DNA of 15,968 bases from an uncultured Bacteroidales bacterium (GTDB lineage Bacteria > Bacteroidota > Bacteroidia > Bacteroidales > UBA932). The stretch lies in assembly GCA_946406095.1 (NCBI GenBank), contig CAMJJO010000022.1:1-15968 (forward strand), given 5' to 3'. The notes below the pieces were generated by a model. The model worked only from the letters and a program-made list of their open reading frames with translations, did not search any database and was not told the origin of the DNA. Below, piece by piece: positions 1 to 5,383 of this stretch. Every line of letters begins with the position of its first letter. Positions within the stretch are counted from its first letter, which is position 1. The position numbers and the translations under genes are program-made.

Positions 1-349
1 CCCAATCAGGCCCGGTTGTTTCCGCTAAGTAGGGATAAACGGCATACCAATCATATCTACTGGCAGTAAGTGTTTCCGAAAGGACACCGGTAAATGTAGT
101 TATGGCATCATCGGCTGTGGCAGTAAAAGCGCCATCATTCACGTAACTTGAAGATTCCGAAACAGCATGGAAAAGACTGATCTTGTCCCCGATATTCCAG
201 TGTATGGTGGCACCAGTATAATGGGTTTTTGATTCATCCGATCCTACGGTAATCTCAAACAGGCCGCTTTTGGGAGCTTCTGCTTTTTCACAAGAAAAGA
301 GAGTACTAATAGCCGCAATAGCGCACAATATATTTATAAACTTCTTCAT
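1..349 (-). CDS. Fimbrillin-like lipoprotein, N-terminal part (runs off the window)
   Basis: The reading frame starts at ATG 349 and is still open at base 1, giving about 116 residues. It begins with a lipoprotein signal peptide ending in the lipobox LFSC, with the lipidated Cys at about residue 20. The following segment has the pattern of Bacteroidales Mfa-like/fimbrillin domains: a strand before a T-K/T-H pair, then I-x-W-x-x-x-D-x-I, a hydrophobic strand, F-T-G, and Y-x-A-V-Y-P-Y. The same pattern occurs in the lipoprotein at 530-2032, so the two are paralogues. The likely place is the outer membrane or cell surface, as an adhesin or pilus-type protein. It lies 13 nt downstream of the small peptide gene at 363-509 and is probably co-transcribed with it. 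The C-terminal domain is outside the window, so its full architecture is unknown. Family call is confident; function is inferred. Confidence 0.8.
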   Translation of the reverse strand, partial: MKKFINILCAIAAISTLFSCEKAEAPKSGLFEITVGSDESKTHYTGATIHWNIGDKISLFHAVSESSSYVNDGAFTATADDAITTFTGVLSETLTASRYDWYAVYPYLAETTGPDW

Positions 350-362
350 AACACCAATCATC

Positions 363-509
363 TTAAAAATTAACAGGGAAATCGGATCCGGTACTCCAAT
401 CCATTACATCGATACTGTCTGTTACCAGGTCACTGGCACATACAACGCCTTCTGATTGCAAGAGAAGGACTTCAACTTCGGGGGAAGCGTACAATTGTTT
501 TTTGTTCAT
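363..509 (-). CDS. Small peptide 1, 48 aa, paired with fimbrillin-like lipoprotein
   Basis: The frame runs from ATG 509 to TAA 363. It has no signal peptide, no lipobox and no membrane segment. Its first 28 residues align without gaps to the 45-aa peptide at 2044-2181, with 12 identical positions: M1, K4, Y7, S9, P10, S19, E20, G21, V22, C24, S26 and L28. The shared core is Y-x-S-P followed nine residues later by S-E-G-V-V/I-C-A/T-S-x-L. After residue 28 the two diverge; this tail is acidic and ends in Phe. It sits 20 nt after the stop of one lipoprotein gene and 13 nt before the start of the next, which matches the position of its paralogue. The coding call rests on this conservation and placement. 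Function is unknown; the conserved-front, variable-tail shape resembles a leader/core precursor peptide, but that is speculation. Confidence 0.78.
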   Translation of the reverse strand: MNKKQLYASPEVEVLLLQSEGVVCASDLVTDSIDVMDWSTGSDFPVNF

Positions 510-529
510 AATTATTGATTGTTTAAGGT

Positions 530-2032
530 TTATTTCACAATTACAGGGCGGATCGAGAAATAATGATTGTAGCTATTCTGTCCGTAGTACTTGCTAGTCT
601 TTTCGGATGAGCTGATGCAGAAGTATTGAAACTTATATGTCCTGGATCCGAATGAATAACTATAGTAGTAGTCGGAAGACCAGTACATGCCGCTTTCACC
701 TACCCCTGTGAGGCTGCCATTATAATACTGGCCCGCGGCGGGAATGAAGAAGGAGGCTCCTTCGTAGCCGGGAATGCTGGACGTAACCGTGTATCCTGCC
801 AGGGCATGGGAAGTGTCCCAAACGGCGTCCACAACATCCGTGCTAGGGGTATCATAGCCCAGGAACGACATGTGGCCCTGCTCCGGCATCCTCCAGTCTC
901 CACCCCAGTCCTTGGCAGCTGCGTCATAGGTCTTATCGCCAGCTATATTTACACTGGTCCTGTAAGGATCGTAGTGATTGGTGGATGGATATGGCTGCGT
1001 AGAGCCCCAATAATAGTAATTTCCCGTAGCATAGACGTCCTCGGCCCCCACGTTCCGGTCGGCGAAATAAAGCTTCTTCCCGTCCACCACGAGCCCGAGG
1101 TCGACATAAGTATGGCCGTTTGCATCCGGCGCAGCCTTGACCTCTGCCCAGGAGGTGCCTGCGACGGAGAACTCTCCCATATCGTAGATCTTCCCACGTA
1201 CCGGAGTGAAGGAGTTGCCGCTTCCACGCACATACACCTTCCCATCCGTCGCAACGAAATTGAGGTCGAAGCCTTCCGGCATCTCCATGGGATAAACGCA
1301 GATGTAGTAGTCCTTGCCCGCCTTGATGTTTCCGGTAAGGATAATAGAGGTGGAATTCGAGGCAAGATTGTAGGCGGGGGCAGCATACATTAACGGGGCC
1401 CCGGCATTCCACTCAAAACCAGCCTGCCCGCTTATCCTCACATACGTACCACCGGGCTGCCTTGCAGTCAGGTAAATCTGTTTGCAGTCAAACTGGGGCG
1501 TCACCTTAAGCAGGGCAACGAGGGGTTTGAAAGAAAAGTCGCCAAGCGTAGCGCTATGTGCGAGCATAAGGAAACAATTCCTGTCGAAAGACCCTTCGGT
1601 TGCTGCTTGATATGCGTTCAGTGTGCAGGAGTAATAATCTGTACTGCCACTTCCAGTTATTCCGGCATCTATTCGGTCTTGATATGGATACAGGGCCGAC
1701 CATCCCCCATCCCTGCATGGGGAGTAAAGGTCCGTGGCATCTCCCGTGAACTTCCCGGTCGCGCTCAGGCTGCCGTAAGAAAGACTGAACGGCACGTTCG
1801 AATCAGGAGCATAGACGCCTATCCTGTCGATCGCAGACCAGATCAACTGCATCTTGTTCGCAGCGGAACCGGTCGTGAGCTGGACCTTAGTGTCGCCGGA
1901 GCCATCCGCCGTGGCAGTAATGGTTATATATCCATCCGGCAGCGGAACAATATCTTCTGCAGGTGCGGATTCTATTTTGGAGCAGGCCAGTGCAAATGCC
2001 CCGAAGGCCAAAATAATCAATGCTTTTTTCAT
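530..2032 (-). CDS. Fimbrillin-like lipoprotein with C-terminal FISUMP (C-type-lectin-like) domain
   Basis: The protein has 500 residues. I place the start at ATG 2032, because an in-frame ATG 18 nt upstream would put six polar residues before the signal peptide and lies inside the preceding peptide gene. The signal peptide ends in LAC with Cys17. Residues ~33-290 form a fimbrillin/Mfa-like region, with I-W-S-x-x-D-R-I-G-V-Y near 64-74, F-T-G at 95-97 and A-L-Y-P-Y at 113-117. Residues ~308-500 form a Fibrobacter-succinogenes-major-paralogue (FISUMP) domain, a C-type-lectin-like fold: Y-V-D-L-G-L (309-314), G-G-D-W-R-M-P (377-383), Y-W-S-S (450-453) and the terminal S-I-R-P-V (493-497). The stretch 454-491 between the last two is very rich in Tyr, Ser, Asn and Lys. 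This is likely a surface adhesin. AGGAGG stands before the start, unusual in this window. The gene follows peptide 2 by 11 nt. Confidence 0.85.
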   Translation of the reverse strand: MKKALIILAFGAFALACSKIESAPAEDIVPLPDGYITITATADGSGDTKVQLTTGSAANKMQLIWSAIDRIGVYAPDSNVPFSLSYGSLSATGKFTGDATDLYSPCRDGGWSALYPYQDRIDAGITGSGSTDYYSCTLNAYQAATEGSFDRNCFLMLAHSATLGDFSFKPLVALLKVTPQFDCKQIYLTARQPGGTYVRISGQAGFEWNAGAPLMYAAPAYNLASNSTSIILTGNIKAGKDYYICVYPMEMPEGFDLNFVATDGKVYVRGSGNSFTPVRGKIYDMGEFSVAGTSWAEVKAAPDANGHTYVDLGLVVDGKKLYFADRNVGAEDVYATGNYYYWGSTQPYPSTNHYDPYRTSVNIAGDKTYDAAAKDWGGDWRMPEQGHMSFLGYDTPSTDVVDAVWDTSHALAGYTVTSSIPGYEGASFFIPAAGQYYNGSLTGVGESGMYWSSDYYYSYSFGSRTYKFQYFCISSSEKTSKYYGQNSYNHYFSIRPVIVK

Positions 2033-2043
2033 AACAGATCCTC

Positions 2044-2181
2044 CTACCATTCAAATGTTTCAACTTCCATTTCCTGCAGCGCCTCCGCAGTTTCAAGCAG
2101 ATTGCTGGTGCAAATCACTCCTTCGCTTTTGAAGGAAAACCCGACTGCCTGCGGGCTCTCGTAATGTCGTTTCACTTTCAT
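2044..2181 (-). CDS. Small peptide 2, 45 aa, paired with fimbrillin-FISUMP lipoprotein
   Basis: The frame runs from ATG 2181 to TAG 2044. It is a paralogue of the 48-aa peptide at 363-509 in its first 28 residues, sharing Y7, S9-P10, S19-E20-G21-V22, C24, S26 and L28. Its tail (29-45) is strongly acidic with six Glu and ends in Trp; it does not resemble the tail of peptide 1. There is no signal peptide. The Cys is preceded by V-I, which does not fit a lipobox. The stop codon runs directly into the AGGAGG before the lipoprotein start at 2032, so translation of the two may be coupled. Like peptide 1, it sits immediately upstream of a fimbrillin-type lipoprotein. Product function is unrecognised. 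Confidence 0.78.
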   Translation of the reverse strand: MKVKRHYESPQAVGFSFKSEGVICTSNLLETAEALQEMEVETFEW

Positions 2182-2194
2182 AGACCTATAGTAT

Positions 2195-2374
2195 TTATAT
2201 TTTGAGCAACTCGTGTGCGGTGAGCCGGTTCACCTTGTCCCGCAGGTAATCGTTCTCTTCCTGCAACTGTTTCATCTCGGCACGGTGTTCCTCTTCGGAT
2301 CTGCGAAGAAGCCACCCGGCTCCTATCAGCACAACCAAAAACAAAAGGACTATTAGTGCCAGATACATTCTCAT
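2195..2374 (-). CDS. 59-aa single-span membrane protein with cytoplasmic or periplasmic coiled coil
   Basis: The frame runs from ATG 2374 to TAA 2195; an alternative start lies two codons in. Residues 4-23 are an uninterrupted hydrophobic span, followed by R-R and then a highly charged segment (26-59). There, hydrophobic residues at heptad-like spacing (M34, L37, L44, V48, L51, L56) suggest a short coiled coil. The positive residues right after the span argue for an N-out, C-in topology, but a signal-anchor in the other direction cannot be excluded. It is the first gene of the minus-strand cluster, 13 nt upstream of peptide 2. The family is not recognised. The sharp hydrophobic/heptad partition and tight placement support it as real, but there is no homologue in the window to confirm it. 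Confidence 0.6.
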   Translation of the reverse strand: MRMYLALIVLLFLVVLIGAGWLLRRSEEEHRAEMKQLQEENDYLRDKVNRLTAHELLKI

Positions 2375-2385
2375 AACTGATGGTG

Positions 2386-2393
2386 CAAAAATG
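2386..2393 (-). promoter_or_regulatory. Weak candidate -7 box (CATTTTTG) for the peptide/lipoprotein cluster
   Basis: This matches the Bacteroidales -7 consensus TAnnTTTG at five of the six specified positions, the first T being a C. It ends 11 nt before the ATG of the 59-aa gene. I found no clear -33 TTG at the right distance. This is the best candidate in the minus-strand upstream region. Confidence 0.3.
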
Positions 2394-2499
2394 GGTTTTA
2401 GCCGTCACTTTTGAATAATGATTTTTCAGTAATTTGCACTTTTGGAGCCTTTATTTAGCCATATTCTCACCCTCGCCTCAATTAACAAAAACATGAATT

Positions 2500-2538
2500 T
2501 TGAATAGAAAATTAGGAAAATTATGATTTTCTGTTCAA
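2500..2538. promoter_or_regulatory. Inverted-repeat operator candidate upstream of abiE
   Basis: TTGAATAGAAAAT (2500-2512) is mirrored by ATTTTCTGTTCAA (2526-2538) with one mismatch in 13, across a 13-nt spacer. It is centred near 2519, just upstream of the -7 box at 2547-2554, and so covers the expected -33 region. AbiEi antitoxins of known type IV systems repress their own promoter by binding inverted repeats, so the location fits. A further TTTTGAATA copy lies at 2409-2417. The repeat is seen; the operator role is inferred. Confidence 0.55.
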
Positions 2539-2546
2539 TAATTTAC

Positions 2547-2554
2547 TACATTTG
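2547..2554 (+). promoter_or_regulatory. -7 promoter box (TACATTTG) of the abiE operon
   Basis: This matches TAnnTTTG exactly and ends four bases before ATG 2559. With the usual spacing, the transcript would start at or within a few bases of the start codon, implying a leaderless or nearly leaderless mRNA. No clear -33 element was found; the inverted repeat at 2500-2538 occupies that space. Confidence 0.5.
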
Positions 2555-2558
2555 CAAC

Positions 2559-3185
2559 ATGAAGGATATTTTGGACATACTAGGCAATGTCCCTGTCACA
2601 AAAGAGACAGTAGCCTCTTTATATCCGAACTTGTCTGGCGCCAATCAAAAGGTGGCGGCACTGGAGCATAGCGGAAAACTGCTCCGGCTCAAGCGTGGAC
2701 TATACGTTGTCAACCCGGCCTGGAGCGGAAAGCGCGTCAGTTCATACCTTGTTGCCAATCACCTCTATTCTCCATCCTACATCTCTATGCACTCCGCACT
2801 ACGCTGGTATGGTCTAATACCAGAAAGGGTCTATTTAACACAGAGTATGACCATTAAGCATTCGCGCAGATTTCGCAACATACTGGGCTATTATTCATAT
2901 ATCAATGTCAGTCGAGATTATTTCGCCATCGGACTCCGCCAAGAAGAATCTGATGGTTCAAATTTCATCGTAGCCAGTCCGGAAAAGGCGCTATGCGACC
3001 TTATTTGCTACACTCCCGGCATCAATCTTCGATATATCAAAGAAGCACAAGCCTTTCTGGAAGAATATATGCGCATAGACCTGGATGACATCAAGGATTT
3101 CAATACCGACATAATCAAGCAATGCGCCGCCACGGGTAAGAAGACAATGTCATTAGAAACAATCATAAAACTGATAAGGCAATGA
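2559..3185 (+). CDS. Type IV toxin-antitoxin AbiEi family antitoxin
   Basis: This 208-aa protein pairs with the AbiEii toxin that follows. AbiEi antitoxins neutralise the partner nucleotidyltransferase without forming a stable complex and repress their own operon. Residues ~1-55 form an N-terminal winged-helix segment with T-K-E-T-V-A and L-x-R-L-K-R-G-L-Y-V-V, the usual wing strand. The central part carries the family features Y-I-S-M-H-S-A-L-R-W-Y-G-L-I-P and A-S-P-E-K-A-L-C-D-L-I. I chose ATG 2559 over an in-frame ATG at 2523, because the earlier start would lie upstream of the exact -7 box at 2547-2554 and adds a hydrophobic stretch foreign to the family. The stop overlaps the toxin start (ATGA). 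Base composition is more AT-rich than the genes to the right, consistent with horizontal acquisition. Confidence 0.88.
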   Translation: MKDILDILGNVPVTKETVASLYPNLSGANQKVAALEHSGKLLRLKRGLYVVNPAWSGKRVSSYLVANHLYSPSYISMHSALRWYGLIPERVYLTQSMTIKHSRRFRNILGYYSYINVSRDYFAIGLRQEESDGSNFIVASPEKALCDLICYTPGINLRYIKEAQAFLEEYMRIDLDDIKDFNTDIIKQCAATGKKTMSLETIIKLIRQ

Positions 3186-3970
3186 ACGAATTATATGAAA
3201 AAATGCTGGCCGCCTACGACCAGAGCACAGACAAAGCGCGCAGAAACGCCATTTATGAGGTAAGCCAACAAATAATCCTTTCAGGCCTTGCAGACGGAGG
3301 ATTCTTCGATAAAGCTGCTTTTTATGGCGGCACTTGCCTGCGCGTCTTTCACGGCTTGAATCGCTTTAGCGAGGATATGGATTTTACACTCCTCAAGGAG
3401 GACGATTCCTTCAACTTTGAACAGTATTTCCAACCCATAATCGACCAATTCGCGCTGGTTGGCAGAAAGGTAGAAATAAAGAAAAAAGACAATACCGATG
3501 TTTATAACCTGTCGTTTCAGACGGAGAAAACAATCAAGGTAAAAATAGAAGTTGATACTGTTCCTCCGCAGAATTTTGCCACCGAACAAAAAATACTTTA
3601 TCAGCCGAAAAATTTTATGACACGCTGTGTAGCTCTTCCGGATCTTTATGCCGGAAAGATGCACGCATTGGCGTTCCGTGCCTGGAAGAGCCGTGTCAAA
3701 GGACGTGACTGGTTTGACTTCGAATGGTATGTAAGATTCAATGTTCCTATGAACTGGAAGCATCTTCAAGAGCGAATACTCCAGTTCAATGGGATTGAGT
3801 TGACTTTAGATGATTTCAAGGCCCGTCTTCGCGATCGCCTTGCCAACACTGACATTGAACAGGTCAAAGAAGACGTGGCTCCTTTTATAGATGATTTGCG
3901 CCAGCTGGACTTCTGGTCCAACGACTATTTCCTGCAGCTGGCAGACCATATGAACATAATCAACGGATGA
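3182..3970 (+). CDS. AbiEii/AbiGii family nucleotidyltransferase toxin
   Basis: This 262-aa protein has all four motifs of the AbiEii nucleotidyltransferase family. Motif I is G-G-T-C-L-R (49-54) with S-E-D-M-D-F (63-68; D65 and D67 as metal ligands). Motif II is in K-V-K-I-E-V-D (119-125). Motif III is D-L-Y-A-G-K-M-H-A-L (154-163, K159). Motif IV is G-R-D-W-F-D-F (174-180). Related toxins transfer nucleotides to RNA targets, such as tRNA acceptor ends, and arrest growth; the AbiE system was described as abortive phage defence. The catalytic residues look intact, so the toxin is probably active and held in check by the upstream AbiEi. It starts inside the antitoxin stop (ATGA), and its own stop overlaps the next start (ATGA). 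AT-rich composition continues to its end and changes sharply in the next gene. Confidence 0.9.
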   Translation: MNELYEKMLAAYDQSTDKARRNAIYEVSQQIILSGLADGGFFDKAAFYGGTCLRVFHGLNRFSEDMDFTLLKEDDSFNFEQYFQPIIDQFALVGRKVEIKKKDNTDVYNLSFQTEKTIKVKIEVDTVPPQNFATEQKILYQPKNFMTRCVALPDLYAGKMHALAFRAWKSRVKGRDWFDFEWYVRFNVPMNWKHLQERILQFNGIELTLDDFKARLRDRLANTDIEQVKEDVAPFIDDLRQLDFWSNDYFLQLADHMNIING

Positions 3971-5370
3971 TGATAATGAGATTGATGTATTATGCGGTGC
4001 TGGCCGTGGTGATGGCGGAAAGCCTGATCGCGCAGGCCGGCAAGGATGTGTCGTCCCAGAAGTACGATGCGGCTATGGAGAAGGCGCTGATGGCGCTGGA
4101 GCAGTCGGAGGGGCAGCCCCGGATAAAGGTGCAGGCCCTTCAGACCATCGTCGGCATAGATATCATGACCAGCCGCGATGCGGATGCCTGGGGGAAGGCC
4201 CTGGAGGCCGAGACCATCGCCCGGAAGCATGGGCTCGACAAGGAGCTGGCCGGCATACTCATCTCCAAGGCCAAGCTCTGCTCCTACGCCGAGATCTCCC
4301 CCGAAACGGGGCGCAACGACGAGGGTCTGGAGTATGCAAACGAGGCCCTGCGCATAGCAGAAACCATAAAGGAACCAGAGTTGGAGGCGGAGGCATGCTT
4401 CATCATCGGATCCCTCTATATCAACAAGAACCGCTGGAGCGACCCCATCGACCAGGGCATCTACCGCACGGCCGGAGAATGGCTGGACCGCGGGCAGGCG
4501 ATTGCGGATGCAAACGGCATCGAACGCCTCCGCCGGAACGGTGTCCTCTTTCGTTCGCGCTGGTTCCAGCAGGGGGACCGGAACGAGGAGGCGCTTGCCT
4601 ATTTTTCCAAGGCCCGCGAGGCCCTTCCGGAAGATGACCACCTGATGGCAAGTGCCCTGGACGACCGTCTGGTGCGCCTCTACACCCGTACCGGGGATGC
4701 CCAGTCTGCTCTGGACGCCCACGACGATTATGTGCGGGAGATCACCCGCTATATGAACCAGAAATCGGATGAGACCCTCCAGGAGATGGAGACCCGCTTC
4801 GAGGTAAAAGAGAAGGAGCATAAGCTCGAGATGCGCGGTTATCAGATTACCATTCTCCTGATGCTGGTGATGCTGGCGGCGGCCATCATAGTGATAGCGG
4901 TGAATCACATCAGTCGTGTGCGCCGCCGCAACGACGAGCTCCTGCGCATCAACGCCACCAAGGAGCAGTTGATAGAAATCCTTTCCAAAGACCTCCGGAA
5001 TCCCGCACAGGCATACAGGTCCGACCTGGAAAAACTATCGGAAGAAGCTGCCACGCTTGATTCCGAGCAGATACGCGAGCGCTGCCGCAAGATCGCGGAG
5101 AGCGCCCAGTCGATAAACCAGGATGTGGCGAACTATGTCGGGGATATCCTGATCGAGAGGAGCAGGAAAATCGCCGACATAGGTCTTTCGCAGCGGGAAA
5201 TCCAGATTATCCGCTTAAGCGCCGAAGGCCTCACCGCAGCCGAAATGGCAGAGAAGCTGTTCCTGAGCGTTCACACAGTCAACACCCACCGCCAGCGCAT
5301 CTACGCCAAGATGGATGTGAAAAACGTCTCGGACATGCTTCACACCGCCAGCGAGCTGGGGATAATCTAG
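3967..5370 (+). CDS. TPR - transmembrane - DHp-like - LuxR HTH regulator
   Basis: This protein has up to 467 residues; ATG at 3967, 3970 and 3976 are all possible starts, and the first overlaps the AbiEii stop as ATGA. An N-terminal signal/anchor (~5-23) is followed by helical repeats with A/L/Y periodicity typical of TPRs (~30-255), a charged coiled coil (~262-290), one membrane span (~293-314) and a cytoplasmic part. The C-terminus (404-467) is a LuxR-type helix-turn-helix with L-S-x-R-E, A-E-G-L-T-A-A-E-M-A and S-V-H-T-V-N-T-H-R-Q-R-I-Y-A-K-M. Residues 329-352 read like a histidine-kinase dimerisation helix (N-A-T-K-E-Q-L ... S-K-D-L-R-N-P), but Lys341 occupies the usual His position. Such proteins sense periplasmic or protein-interaction signals and control transcription. 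Composition is GC-rich, unlike the two abiE genes it is coupled to. Its target genes are not evident. Confidence 0.85.
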   Translation: MMIMRLMYYAVLAVVMAESLIAQAGKDVSSQKYDAAMEKALMALEQSEGQPRIKVQALQTIVGIDIMTSRDADAWGKALEAETIARKHGLDKELAGILISKAKLCSYAEISPETGRNDEGLEYANEALRIAETIKEPELEAEACFIIGSLYINKNRWSDPIDQGIYRTAGEWLDRGQAIADANGIERLRRNGVLFRSRWFQQGDRNEEALAYFSKAREALPEDDHLMASALDDRLVRLYTRTGDAQSALDAHDDYVREITRYMNQKSDETLQEMETRFEVKEKEHKLEMRGYQITILLMLVMLAAAIIVIAVNHISRVRRRNDELLRINATKEQLIEILSKDLRNPAQAYRSDLEKLSEEAATLDSEQIRERCRKIAESAQSINQDVANYVGDILIERSRKIADIGLSQREIQIIRLSAEGLTAAEMAEKLFLSVHTVNTHRQRIYAKMDVKNVSDMLHTASELGII

Positions 5371-5383
5371 TAACTGACGCACC

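Noticed and set aside
270..455. 61-aa plus-strand open frame
   Set aside because: It is antisense to the fimbrillin-like gene start and the 48-aa peptide, and has no supporting signal.
363..509. Peptide Cys24 as a lipobox
   Set aside because: The residues before Cys are V-V (V-I in the paralogue), and there is no hydrophobic signal segment, so it does not fit lipoprotein processing.
2178..2408. 76-aa minus-strand open frame in another phase
   Set aside because: It overlaps the 59-aa membrane/coiled-coil gene, whose hydrophobic span and heptad pattern make it the better candidate.
3925..4908. 327-aa minus-strand open frame
   Set aside because: It is antisense to the TPR-LuxR regulator, whose domains are clear; the His/Leu/Gly-rich composition is that of a shadow frame.
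5371..5383. Terminator between the convergent regulator and GH5 genes
   Set aside because: The 13-bp gap and flanks show no stem with a T-tract.
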